64,000 bases of DNA from Leptospira andrefontaineae (GTDB lineage: Bacteria; Spirochaetota; Leptospiria; Leptospirales; Leptospiraceae). How positions within the stretch are numbered: position 1 is the first letter of the stretch; each line of letters starts with the position of its first letter. The position numbers and the translations under genes are program-made. This document shows, one piece after another, positions 34,795 to 43,319 of this stretch. The stretch is from contig NZ_RQEY01000001.1 in assembly GCF_004770105.1 (NCBI RefSeq), positions 186,001 through 250,000 of the forward strand, in the 5' to 3' direction. Below the pieces are notes generated by a model. The model ran no database searches. It worked only from the letters and a program-made list of their open reading frames with translations, and was not told the DNA's origin.

Positions 34795-35739
34795 TCAGCC
34801 AATCTCCCAAACAAACTCTCTGATCTTTTCGCTCACCATATCAGGCATTGTTCTCTGGATCCAGTGATTGCTATCATACGTATATTCTTTATATGAATCG
34901 CAAATCCTTTCATGGAGTCTGTATAACTCCGGTCGGATTGCGAAATCTTTGAGTGGAATTAGAACCTGGACCGGAGCCTTGATATGTTTCGGTTCCGGAT
35001 ACTTCTCTCCTCGAAGCAATTCCCTATATAAATTCACATTGGAAACTGTGGTCGCAACAATCTCCTCCTTGGATTTATTTCTAAGTGTGTCGTTCTTAGG
35101 GACTCCTCCCGTATTCATTGTATACTTCCAGAAAAATTTACTGAAAGTTCTCCAGATCCACTCCGGTAAGAAAGGAATTTGGAAATATAGAATGTACCAA
35201 GATCTTTTGAGCTGAGAAAGAGCCTTGTACAAAGAAAGTGGATTTCCGGAAAGAGCCATTTGAAAAGCACTCCTGCGTCCAAGAACAGGGTGAGGCCCGC
35301 CCATTGCCGTATAAGACTTTGCCCAAACTGATTTTTCTTCGTCAGCAACGAATGCCCAACTGATGAGAGATCCCCAGTCATGGGCAACAAGATGTACAGG
35401 CTTATCATTACCTACAAATCGGATTACTGCTTCAAGATCTTCGAATATTCTACGAACATTATATGCTCTTTGTTTTTTAGGTTTATCTGATTTTCCTGAA
35501 CCTCTTAGATCCAGAGCGGCCACGTTATAGTCCTCTTTTAAGGATTCCATCTGGTAAGACCAGACCCTATGATCGTCAGGATATCCATGCACGAATAGAA
35601 CTGTGGGTCTGTTCGGCCTTTCTTTCGCTGTATGATTGTATTTCACATACAAAGAAACATCGCCGTTATGAACGAAAGTTTCTTTGAAAACTTCCGTCTT
35701 TTCCTTTTTTACTCCGTTTTCCAGTTGGGTAGCCGCCAT
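34795..35739 (-). CDS. Alpha/beta hydrolase, epoxide hydrolase-like
   Basis: A 314-residue alpha/beta hydrolase. The oxyanion-hole motif is LFVHGYPDDHRVW, the nucleophile elbow VAHDWGSLISW carries Asp (as in epoxide hydrolases and haloalkane dehalogenases), and the catalytic His is in DSNHWIQRTMPD near the C terminus. AAE/IR cap-domain residues cannot be resolved by eye, so the substrate is open. It follows the SDR gene by 19 bases in a minus-strand run of lipid-type enzymes. Confidence 0.87.
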   Translation of the reverse strand: MAATQLENGVKKEKTEVFKETFVHNGDVSLYVKYNHTAKERPNRPTVLFVHGYPDDHRVWSYQMESLKEDYNVAALDLRGSGKSDKPKKQRAYNVRRIFEDLEAVIRFVGNDKPVHLVAHDWGSLISWAFVADEEKSVWAKSYTAMGGPHPVLGRRSAFQMALSGNPLSLYKALSQLKRSWYILYFQIPFLPEWIWRTFSKFFWKYTMNTGGVPKNDTLRNKSKEEIVATTVSNVNLYRELLRGEKYPEPKHIKAPVQVLIPLKDFAIRPELYRLHERICDSYKEYTYDSNHWIQRTMPDMVSEKIREFVWEIG

Positions 35740-35758
35740 ATTTTTCGCCTCTTTTCGT

Positions 35759-36559
35759 TTAAGAAAATTTTTGTCCTAATCTTTCCATTCCTCTTAAGAA
35801 ACCGGGAGACAGTCTGGTCAAAAAGCGCAATAACTTCGCAGTGAATCCTGGGAAAACATGCATCTTTCTTTTTTCGATTCCTCTTACTATGGCACGAACT
35901 ACCATCTGAGGGCTGTCTACGATCAAAGAAGGAACTACTTTTGGTTTATCCGTTCCGAATTGTTGAGAATGTAGAATATTCGTATTTGCGAAGAATGGAT
36001 ACACGTTAGTTGTATATACACCCTGATGCCTATAACCTGAATCTAATGCCTCGCCCAAGGCCCTGATCCCGAATTTGGAAACTGAATAATACACTAATTC
36101 CCCTGGAGCCGTGATCCCGGCACAAGAAGATAGATTTACAATCTGTCCATATTTTCTTTCCAACATTGCAGGTAAGAACAAACGAGAAAGATAAATAGGG
36201 GCGTATAAGTTTACGTCCAAGATCAATTTCCATTTGTCCATGGGAACATCCAGTAATCTGCCGCCGAATGCTAAACCTGCATTATTAACAAGGATATCGA
36301 TCTTTGGTTGGATCTTGATCGCTTCTTTATAAGCTTTTTCGCAACCAGATTCGCTGCTTAAGTCCGCTGCAAAACTTCCGAGTATTTTTCCCGGAACAGG
36401 TTTAGAATTTTCTAAATAGAATTCTGCCTTGGTTTCCGGTGCTTTCATATCCGTAAGCACTAGATTGGCGCCTTTTTTTAATAGTTGTTTGGTTAATTCT
36501 TTACCGAAACCACCGCTTGCTCCGGTGATTAAAATGTTTTTCCCGCTTAGTCTGCTCAT
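35759..36559 (-). CDS. Short-chain dehydrogenase/reductase
   Basis: A 266-residue NAD(P)-dependent oxidoreductase: ILITGASGGFGKEL cofactor motif, NNAGLAFGG, catalytic Ser in VNLSSCAG and YYSVSKFG. The C-terminal HVFPGFTAKLLRFLTRLSPG stretch is hydrophobic and basic and suggests membrane association, as in SDRs acting on lipids. It overlaps the metal-dependent hydrolase gene by four bases (ATGA). Confidence 0.92.
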   Translation of the reverse strand: MSRLSGKNILITGASGGFGKELTKQLLKKGANLVLTDMKAPETKAEFYLENSKPVPGKILGSFAADLSSESGCEKAYKEAIKIQPKIDILVNNAGLAFGGRLLDVPMDKWKLILDVNLYAPIYLSRLFLPAMLERKYGQIVNLSSCAGITAPGELVYYSVSKFGIRALGEALDSGYRHQGVYTTNVYPFFANTNILHSQQFGTDKPKVVPSLIVDSPQMVVRAIVRGIEKRKMHVFPGFTAKLLRFLTRLSPGFLRGMERLGQKFS

Positions 36560-37404
36560 GCAATTTCCTTGTATCTATGCTCTGGCGATTCGAAGATTGC
36601 CCTACTTAATTCCAGATTATCTTCTTGTTCCGGATGAAAATTAGGACGGAAGTATCTGAAGAACGCACCTGCCGCATGAAAGAAGACCTTTTCGTCTATA
36701 AAGATAAAACGGAAAGCATCTTTTCTAGTTTTCCATTTAAAAGTAAGTCCCTCTTGCCAAAGAAGAATTTCAGCACCTATAAATGTTGCCGCCCAAAATA
36801 CTATGGTCACTCCAAGGAAAGTGATCATTCTTCTGAAATAGTTTCCACTGATATCCAAGAATACATCGTAGGCTGCGGATTTATGTTCTATCTCTTCTGC
36901 TGCATGCCATTCCCAAAGACGTTTCATTTCCGATTCCGCTTGGTCTAATGCCTTAATTTGTAAGCCGATCGTAGCTACAAGAGAAGTATAATGTTCCGCA
37001 CCGGCAGTAGCCGCCAAACAAGACTTAGCTGACATGATTTTTTCCACAAAATTTACGAAGAAAGAATTCACAAAATCCGTAAATGTTTTGATCTTAAAGC
37101 CTTGGTCTTCTAGGATTTTCCAGGTCTTTTTGTGTTCTCCTGCATGTTGGGCTTCTTGGCCCATAAATGCCTTTGCATTCCTGAGAACTCTCGGATCTTT
37201 AATACTCGGCAGGAATTTCTGGATACTTCTGATAAAGAATCTTTCTCCGTCCGGGAAAAAGAGAGTCCAGGTGTTCAGAATATGGGTTTTATAAGCGGAA
37301 CCGTCCATCCAATGTTTGCTGGTGCCATTCTCGCTAAATTCGAATTTAGGTTTTCTGACCGGATAAAAATGAAAATCCTTATCCTGTAATATTTCGCTGC
37401 TCAT
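36556..37404 (-). CDS. Predicted metal-dependent hydrolase (PF10118 type)
   Basis: A 282-residue protein of the COG3687 group. Metal-binding candidates are visible in MGQEAQHAGEHKKTW and WEWHAAEEIEHKSAAYDVF, an arrangement like ferritin-like di-metal proteins, with a hydrophobic helix near the C terminus (MITFLGVTIVFWAATFIGAEI). The ATG at 37404 is chosen because GAAGG precedes it by six bases; a longer frame to 37554 has an implausible Lys/Asn-rich N terminus. The family has no settled function, but it recurs next to SDR and hydrolase genes. Confidence 0.85.
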   Translation of the reverse strand: MSSEILQDKDFHFYPVRKPKFEFSENGTSKHWMDGSAYKTHILNTWTLFFPDGERFFIRSIQKFLPSIKDPRVLRNAKAFMGQEAQHAGEHKKTWKILEDQGFKIKTFTDFVNSFFVNFVEKIMSAKSCLAATAGAEHYTSLVATIGLQIKALDQAESEMKRLWEWHAAEEIEHKSAAYDVFLDISGNYFRRMITFLGVTIVFWAATFIGAEILLWQEGLTFKWKTRKDAFRFIFIDEKVFFHAAGAFFRYFRPNFHPEQEDNLELSRAIFESPEHRYKEIA

Positions 37405-37450
37405 AATAAGCCTTCTAAATTTAATATTAAAATTATTGAATATATTTCGC

Positions 37451-38413
37451 TTAAGCGGGAACTTTTTCTTTTTGTTTCTTATTACTGACCTTGGAGTTTG
37501 AAGACTTAGATTTTTTCTTTTCGTTCCAAAGACGAACATGAGGAAGATCCTCATCCAACCAATACGCTGTAGAGTCTGTAACTACTAGGATCTCTTCCCA
37601 TTTTGCTCCGAAGGACTCAGATCCTTTGGAACCGTTATATATCTTACCTATATGAGGTTCTACTGCCCAGAGTCCTGGTTCTGCTCTGAAATCAGAACCT
37701 TCTCCCCATAATGGCGAATGTCCTGAGACCCCAGGGATCAGATCTTTTATCATTTGAGGGAATAAATATGCGAATGTTTGGAATGGAAATCCATTCACTC
37801 TTCCACCTGGAAGATTATATGCGGGAAGCCTTCCTACCTTATGACCTAAAACTCCCTGAGGATAGATTGAATGACAGTTAACGTATCCGGATGCACGGAT
37901 CCTTGCGTCTACTTCCAAATAGATTTCGGATAAGGTTCTTTCTTCTAAAACCCTTCTTAAAATTAACTCTCTGTATTCTTCTAAATTTGCGAGTGCCTTA
38001 TCGTGTTCCGGATTTTTACCGAATGAAAATGCGTAACCCACATCTGCAGCTCTTCCTGCAAACGTAGGAGCTACATCTAGGATGACTGCCATACCTTCTT
38101 CTAATCTTCGATTAGAGGGTTGGAATTTTCCTCCGAAGTGTGGGAGTAACCCTTCTTCCTTTCTTAAATAATTAAGAGAGAGTGGACGTTTGAATCCTCT
38201 GAATGCGGTCCTATCTCCGAACCATGCAAACCCATAATGGAAGAAGGATGTGCCCCCGGCGTTTCGAATATAATCATCAATTTTGCGGGCTGCTTCTTTT
38301 TCGGTGATCCCAGGGTACAATTCCTTACGCACGGATTCCACCGCTTCGTAAGCCAAGGCTTGCACTTTGCGATAGGATTCTAGTTCTTCTTTAGGATATG
38401 TTTCGCGGGACAT
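37451..38413 (-). CDS. M24 (methionine/Xaa-Pro aminopeptidase fold) protein
   Basis: A 320-residue pita-bread-fold protein. Metal-ligand candidates are Asp in AVILDVAPTFAGRAADVGYAF and Glu in GLWAVEPHIG; the usual His is in NCHSIYPQGVLGHKVG. Not all five ligands can be confirmed by eye, so activity is uncertain. The C terminus is Lys/Ser-rich. First gene of the minus-strand run that includes the metal-dependent hydrolase and SDR. Confidence 0.82.
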   Translation of the reverse strand: MSRETYPKEELESYRKVQALAYEAVESVRKELYPGITEKEAARKIDDYIRNAGGTSFFHYGFAWFGDRTAFRGFKRPLSLNYLRKEEGLLPHFGGKFQPSNRRLEEGMAVILDVAPTFAGRAADVGYAFSFGKNPEHDKALANLEEYRELILRRVLEERTLSEIYLEVDARIRASGYVNCHSIYPQGVLGHKVGRLPAYNLPGGRVNGFPFQTFAYLFPQMIKDLIPGVSGHSPLWGEGSDFRAEPGLWAVEPHIGKIYNGSKGSESFGAKWEEILVVTDSTAYWLDEDLPHVRLWNEKKKSKSSNSKVSNKKQKEKVPA

Positions 38414-38490
38414 CGATCTCTTCTCCTTCCTTGTGGAATCCGACAGGAAGGTTTTATCCTAACCGATATGCGAAAAACAATCGTCCGAAC

Positions 38491-39585
38491 TTATAGTTTG
38501 CTACCCTTTTTTCTCCATTCTAAAGGAGTCATTCCGGTGATTTTCAGAAACTGTGCATTAAATGTGGACTTAGTATTGAATCCAACATCATAAGCAATAG
38601 AGAGAACAGTTCGTTCCAAGTCCTCGAGTAGTAGAGTTTTGGCCTCTTCTACTCTAAATGAATTTAAGAATTCATTGAAATTTTTGCCGTATGTTTCGTT
38701 TAAAATTCGAGAAAGTTGGTGAGGAGAAACCAAAAGTTTTTCGGCGAAATCTTGGATCTTCAGGTTTTCTTCTTTGTATATTTTATCCGCTTCGACCAAC
38801 TCCTTGATACGAGTATGAAGTTGGTCCAGATCCAATCCATTTAGTTGGGTTCTTTCATATCTTTTCTGTTGGATCTCCGACTTCAAAGAAATGAAAAAAT
38901 TGGGATACCTTGAGGAGAATAAAAATACAAGAACGATCCCTAAAGTTTGGAAACTAGAACCTGCAGCTAACAAAAACTGATTTTTTAAAAAATATCCGAA
39001 CCAACAAAGTTGAATGGTAGTAAATACGACAAACAGGATCGTATAAACTAGAGAAGAAAGCGGGATCTCAGTTTCTTTAGACGCCTTTCTGAATAATACC
39101 CAAAGAAAGATGGAATAAACTGTTTGGTGGATGGAACCGAAGATTGTAACTCCGGTTAGAATATCCACCTTCGAGCCAAACATTGCATTTCGAATATATT
39201 CTCGGATCTCTTCTGCAGGTAGAATGATATAGGCTATTAATTCCCCGAGTAAAAGTAAAATTGCCGGGATAAAATGTTTTCCGATCTGGATCTCTCTATC
39301 CAAGGCAAATTGGACCATATTTCTAGAGACTATAAGTAATGTGGGACCCACAGCCCAAACTGCGGGAAAGAATGCGGGCCAGAACCAAATATGATCTGCG
39401 GCCCATGGGAGCAGACCTAGGCCTAATCGACTCTCTACCAACGCGAGAATGATCGCCAGATAGAAAATCCCACCCGGCATCGCATTTTCCCTTTTTTTAG
39501 CGAGTTCCATCGCCGCGAGAAGTAGGCAAAGTGCGGTTCCAAATTGGATCCAAAAATGAAGAAAAAAACCGGGCAGATGCTCCAA
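38491..39585 (-). CDS. AraC-family regulator with membrane-embedded N-terminal domain
   Basis: A 364-residue transcription factor. The first ~230 residues hold about seven transmembrane helices; a short linker leads to an AraC DNA-binding domain (about 265-364: NLKIQDFAEKLLVSPHQLSR and AYDVGFNTKSTFNAQFLKIT). Such integral-membrane AraC proteins are frequent in Leptospira and Bacteroidetes. The signal and targets are unknown. It is divergent from the citrate synthase paralogue across 128 bases. Confidence 0.9.
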   Translation of the reverse strand: MEHLPGFFLHFWIQFGTALCLLLAAMELAKKRENAMPGGIFYLAIILALVESRLGLGLLPWAADHIWFWPAFFPAVWAVGPTLLIVSRNMVQFALDREIQIGKHFIPAILLLLGELIAYIILPAEEIREYIRNAMFGSKVDILTGVTIFGSIHQTVYSIFLWVLFRKASKETEIPLSSLVYTILFVVFTTIQLCWFGYFLKNQFLLAAGSSFQTLGIVLVFLFSSRYPNFFISLKSEIQQKRYERTQLNGLDLDQLHTRIKELVEADKIYKEENLKIQDFAEKLLVSPHQLSRILNETYGKNFNEFLNSFRVEEAKTLLLEDLERTVLSIAYDVGFNTKSTFNAQFLKITGMTPLEWRKKGSKL

Positions 39586-39713
39586 AACAAAATTCCTTCG
39601 AAACTTCGGGAGAGTAAATCGAAGGCGAAAGTTTTGTCCAGCCGAAAGGGAAAATTGCGACAGGTGCAGAAGGAAGGTTTGACTCTTCTACCCTTCCCCT
39701 GTTTCCTATCGGT

Positions 39714-40997
39714 ATGAGCGATTTCGTAGAGTTGAAATTCGGAGACCAGGTCCACCGTCTTCCAGTAATCACCGGAACTGACGGGAATAAAGGAATCGAT
39801 ATTAGAGATTTGCATACTAAGACGGGACTTACTTCTTACGATCCCGGTTTTTTTAATACTGCATATGCCCAGAGTAAAATTTCCAGAAGAGACCCTATGA
39901 CTGGAGATTTACAATACAGAGGCTATGATGTCGCAGAATTAGTGCATTATTCCACCTTTGTTGAGACCAGCTATTTGCTGATTTATGGAGATCTTCCGAG
40001 CGAAAAGCAGTTAAAAGAATTCTCCATGAAACTTTCCAAACATAGTTTGATCCACGAAGATATGATCAATCTATTCGATGGTTTCCCAGGAAGAGCTCAT
40101 CCACTTGCGGTTCTTTCCGTGATGGTTTCTTCCTTATCCAGTTATTACCAAGATGAATACGAAGAATACTTGGATCGAGGAATTGACCAAGCAGCTCGAC
40201 TTTTAGCTAAGATCAGAACAATCGCAGCATTCTCTTATAAAAAAATGATCGGGCAACCTTTCGTTTATCCGGTGGATCGTCATCCATACTGTACAAATTT
40301 CTTATATATGCTTTTCTCCATTCCGTCGGTTAAATACCAACCGTCAGAAGAGCATGATAGGATCTTAAATCAACTTTGGATCTTATACGCAGACCATGAG
40401 CAGAATGTTTCGAACACTACCGTTCAGTTGATCGGTTCCACTCAGGCAAATATATTCGCATCCGTTTCTTCCGCGATCAACGCACTTTGGGGTTCCAGAG
40501 AAGGTGGAAGACAAGTTGCAGCAGTCGAATTGATCGAAGATATTATTAAATCTAAACTTTCGGTTCCTGAGTTTTTCGAAAGATTCAAAAAGGGAGAATC
40601 CCAACTTCACTCCACATGTTTCGGTCACGATGCATACAAGGTGAAGAGCAAACGTTCTACAATCGCTCAAAAACTATTCTCTGAATTTTATAAGCAGAAG
40701 AAGTTGGACCCAATCGCAGAGATCGCTTTGCAAGTGGATGATTTCGTAAGCAAAGATCCATTCTATCTGGAAAAAAATCTGTATCCTAATTTAGAGTTCT
40801 ATAGCGCGATCCTATTCCATAGTTTAGGGATTCCTAAAGAACTTTTCACTGCAATGCAGGCGATCGGTAAACTCCCAGGTTGGTTGGCTCACTGGAGAGA
40901 ACAAAGGATCGGTGTGAATGCATCTCATAAAGTCCGTCCTCGCCAGATCTTTACAGGTGAGACTCACAGGAAATACAGACAAATCCTGGAAAGATAA
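39714..40997 (+). CDS. Citrate synthase paralogue with altered catalytic residues
   Basis: Citrate synthase family, 427 residues, the length of E. coli GltA, and co-linear with it throughout. His305 is kept (FGHDAYK), as are HEQNVSNTTVQLIGSTQAN and RPRQIFTG. But the catalytic His264 of LWGPAHGGAN is Glu263 here (LWGSREGGRQ), and Asp362 is Glu361 (YPNLEFYSA). Two of three catalytic residues are therefore replaced, so it may have lost citrate synthesis, gained another activity or become regulatory. Codon use and reading frame look normal, not like a decaying gene. Divergent from the AraC gene. Confidence 0.85.
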   Translation: MSDFVELKFGDQVHRLPVITGTDGNKGIDIRDLHTKTGLTSYDPGFFNTAYAQSKISRRDPMTGDLQYRGYDVAELVHYSTFVETSYLLIYGDLPSEKQLKEFSMKLSKHSLIHEDMINLFDGFPGRAHPLAVLSVMVSSLSSYYQDEYEEYLDRGIDQAARLLAKIRTIAAFSYKKMIGQPFVYPVDRHPYCTNFLYMLFSIPSVKYQPSEEHDRILNQLWILYADHEQNVSNTTVQLIGSTQANIFASVSSAINALWGSREGGRQVAAVELIEDIIKSKLSVPEFFERFKKGESQLHSTCFGHDAYKVKSKRSTIAQKLFSEFYKQKKLDPIAEIALQVDDFVSKDPFYLEKNLYPNLEFYSAILFHSLGIPKELFTAMQAIGKLPGWLAHWREQRIGVNASHKVRPRQIFTGETHRKYRQILER

Positions 40998-41017
40998 GAG
41001 CCTGTCCCAGGCTCTTT
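40998..41017 (+). terminator. Weak terminator after the citrate synthase gene
   Basis: GAGCCTG-TCC-CAGGCTC is a perfect seven-bp hairpin immediately after the stop codon, followed by only three T. Confidence 0.55.
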
Positions 41018-41035
41018 AAGCCCGAGACTCTACCT

Positions 41036-41266
41036 TTAAAAACCTAAGTCGCAATCGAACTGGTCGCATACTATAGCAGTACAAACGATTGCACTCAGGT
41101 TTTGAGGATCACCCGGATCGTCTAACTTTGCGCATACAGCCAAGTAGGCGTCCCGGGTGAGATCATCCTTTCGAAGCTCTTGCCTCGTTTTAGATTCTTC
41201 CGCATCGCCTACCAAGGCACAGGCGATACTTAGGAAAATCCCCAGTAATAAATATATTCGCTTCAT
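41036..41266 (-). CDS. Small Cys-containing exported protein
   Basis: A 76-residue hypothetical. The N terminus MKRIYLLLGIFLSIACAL is a signal peptide, possibly a lipobox with Cys 16. Further Cys residues (AVCAKL, AIVCTAIVCDQFDCDLGF) cluster at the C terminus and could form disulfides. No family recognised. Confidence 0.6.
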   Translation of the reverse strand: MKRIYLLLGIFLSIACALVGDAEESKTRQELRKDDLTRDAYLAVCAKLDDPGDPQNLSAIVCTAIVCDQFDCDLGF

Positions 41267-41400
41267 CTCGATCTCAACGCAGTATTTTGAACCCAGATCT
41301 ACTTCTTGTCAAGGTACGGAACCGTTTTCCATTATAATATTTTCTTGATCTACATGCTCGATTTCCTATAACGTAAAACGAATATTGAAATGGATGGAAT

Positions 41401-42048
41401 ATGAATCTACGTAATTGCACATTTATCAGTTTATTACTACTTACATTTATTGCTTTTTTCAGCTGTGCCGGAGCGGGAGAGATTAAAATTAATAAAGATG
41501 AATTTAAAAACTCTCAAATTGTTCAATTGAAATTGTGGTCCTTTCGCTGCGAAGAGCCAGAATTATTCAATGTGAACTTTCAAATAAGTAGAGAGTTTAC
41601 TGACTCCAAAATCCAACCGTTTACTGTTGTTCGGTTCATCATAACCGCCCCTGAAAAAAGTTTCGATCTCGAGCAGGATAGCTTTATTAAAATCGATGAA
41701 AGAAAATTTAATGTTAAGCTTGAGGGGATGTCTGTCAATGTCAAAGGAGAAGCGTATTCTGGCACCCGAAAAGATCCTGCAACAGGGAAGGAAGAGAGTT
41801 ATAGTGGGGTCCACGTCAGTAAGCAACTTAAGGGGATCTTTCAATTTACAAAAGAACAGGAAGGCCTAATCTTAGAATCCAATCAGTTTCTACTTCGTTT
41901 GTATTCCGGATCGTCTCCTTTGACCTTCATCATCAAAGAAAAGAAGCTGGCAAAATTAAAGGAATTCTTAAAGACCATCCCTCCTACAGAAACCCAACCA
42001 ACTAACAAAGTTGTTCCAGATACAAAGGATCAGAAAAAGACACGTTAG
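41401..42048 (+). CDS. Hypothetical lipoprotein
   Basis: A 215-residue predicted lipoprotein with signal ending in FIAFFSC. The mature part is rich in beta strand and Lys/Glu (KINKDEFKNSQIVQLKLW, FIIKEKKLAKLKEFLK) and ends in a Thr/Pro/Lys-rich tail. No domain recognised. The ATG at 41401 follows GGAAT only, a weak ribosome site. Confidence 0.75.
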   Translation: MNLRNCTFISLLLLTFIAFFSCAGAGEIKINKDEFKNSQIVQLKLWSFRCEEPELFNVNFQISREFTDSKIQPFTVVRFIITAPEKSFDLEQDSFIKIDERKFNVKLEGMSVNVKGEAYSGTRKDPATGKEESYSGVHVSKQLKGIFQFTKEQEGLILESNQFLLRLYSGSSPLTFIIKEKKLAKLKEFLKTIPPTETQPTNKVVPDTKDQKKTR

Positions 42049-42090
42049 TCTTTCTGCCTAAGACAAAGTTTCCTCCAATCCACTCTTAGT

Positions 42091-42145
42091 GGCTTTGTGT
42101 CTCTGTGTGAGAATCTCCCTGTGCCTATTGAAACTCTGCGTCTCC
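42091..42145. repeat. CTCTGTG-type repeat phrase
   Basis: Non-coding text containing TTTGTGTCTCTGTGTGAGA and, downstream, CCCTGTG and CTCTGCGTCTCC. The phrase CTCTGTG..GTGAGAA recurs at 16980-17051. Similar low-complexity phrases occur in intergenic DNA of many bacteria by my recollection; function unknown. Confidence 0.5.
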
Positions 42146-42150
42146 AAAAA

Positions 42151-42182
42151 CAAAAAAAAACCGTCTCCTTTCGGAGCCGGTC
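42151..42182 (-). terminator. Terminator after the cytochrome c peroxidase gene
   Basis: On the minus strand ACCGGCTCC, loop GAAA, GGAGACGGT forms a nine-bp stem (one mismatch) followed by nine T. Confidence 0.9.
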
Positions 42183-42225
42183 TGAATAGGTTTCAATTCT
42201 GTAAGTTCGTTGATCTGAGATCTAA

Positions 42226-43209
42226 TTAATTAGACCGATTTTTATCCGATAATGCCTTCAAGAAAGATACTATCGAATCTACCTCTTCGCTGGAAAGCTC
42301 TTTTCCAAGCTGCAAATATGCCATTTTTTTCACCGCTTCTGGTAGGGTTGCCACCTTTCCATCGTGGAAATAAGGAGCGGTTAAGGCTATATTTCTAAGA
42401 GACGGAACTTTGAAGAAATACTTTTCAGCATCGTTCTTACTCACTGCAGATCTTCCGACATCGGTAGTATTTTCGTAAGGATTTACTTGTCCTAGTTTAC
42501 GGAAGCTGTTTCCTCCCAAAAGAGGCCCATTATGGCATTGGATACATCCAGCGCTTAGGAAAGTTTCCAGTCCCTTCTGCTCTTCAGAAGTTAAAGCTCT
42601 ATGATTTCCAGCTTGGAATTCATCGAAACGGTCCCTGGTAATCAAAGTTCTCTCGAACGCAGCAATCGCCTCTGCCAAATTGTCATAGGTAATCTTTTTG
42701 TCCTGGTCCGGGAATGCTTTTGCAAACAGATCCACGTATTCTGCGATTTCAGACAGTTTTTTCTCTACTGCTGCTTCGGAAGGCATAGCCATTTCCACTG
42801 GGTTTAAGATCGGTCCTTTTGCCTGAGCCTTTAGGTCAGCCGCTCTTCCATCCCAGAATTGAACGAAATGAAATCCTGCGTTCAGAGATGTAGGAGAATT
42901 CCGATCTCCATTTTTTCCAAGAGCACCTGGAGAAGTAGGAAGATTATCGACTCCAGCAGTCTTTCCTAAAGTCCCGTGGCAGGAACTGCAGGACTGTGAA
43001 TCGTTGATAGAAAGACGTTTTTCGAAATAAAGTTTTTCGCCTAAAGCAATCTTAGCCGGAGTATCCTTTTCGGAACCTGGCATTTTTTCCGGAAGGATCC
43101 CGAAGGAAGTCTTCGCGTCTTGCATGAGCTGTTTTGTTTTCTCGGATGGACCACATGCCGAGACAAGGGCCAAAATTAGACCCACGTAAAGTATTTGTGT
43201 ATTCTTCAT
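42226..43209 (-). CDS. Dihaem cytochrome c peroxidase, lipoprotein
   Basis: Periplasmic peroxidase of 327 residues reducing H2O2 with electrons from the respiratory chain. Two haem-binding motifs are present: SCSSCHGTLG and GCIQCHNGP. The signal MKNTQILYVGLILALVSAC ends in a lipobox, so it is membrane-tethered. The ATG at 43209 is preferred over a longer frame to 43236 because it starts the signal peptide. A PerR-like palindrome lies 15 bases upstream, fitting peroxide control. Confidence 0.92.
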   Translation of the reverse strand: MKNTQILYVGLILALVSACGPSEKTKQLMQDAKTSFGILPEKMPGSEKDTPAKIALGEKLYFEKRLSINDSQSCSSCHGTLGKTAGVDNLPTSPGALGKNGDRNSPTSLNAGFHFVQFWDGRAADLKAQAKGPILNPVEMAMPSEAAVEKKLSEIAEYVDLFAKAFPDQDKKITYDNLAEAIAAFERTLITRDRFDEFQAGNHRALTSEEQKGLETFLSAGCIQCHNGPLLGGNSFRKLGQVNPYENTTDVGRSAVSKNDAEKYFFKVPSLRNIALTAPYFHDGKVATLPEAVKKMAYLQLGKELSSEEVDSIVSFLKALSDKNRSN

Positions 43210-43223
43210 TTTTTCATCACCAC

Positions 43224-43244
43224 AGATTAGAATCATTCTAATCT
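43224..43244. promoter_or_regulatory. Candidate PerR/Fur-family box upstream of the peroxidase
   Basis: AGATTAGAATCATTCTAATCT is a perfect 21-bp palindrome (ten-bp arms, one centre base). Its core TTAGAATCATTCTAA differs from the Bacillus PerR consensus TTATAATNATTATAA at two symmetric positions. On the minus strand a TTGTCT (-35-like) and TTCTAC (-10-like) lie just upstream, placing the box at the transcription start. PerR represses peroxide-defence genes; binding here is inferred. Confidence 0.7.
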
Positions 43245-43319
43245 TGTGTAGAATCCTCTAACGTGAATTAGAGACAACTCTTTTTCGGAAGAATCCGATT
43301 TCTCTTTCGAAAAATTAAA

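Noticed and set aside
36429..37389. Plus-strand open frames opposite the metal-dependent hydrolase and SDR genes
   Set aside because: Shadow frames of well-supported minus-strand genes; no ribosome sites or domains.
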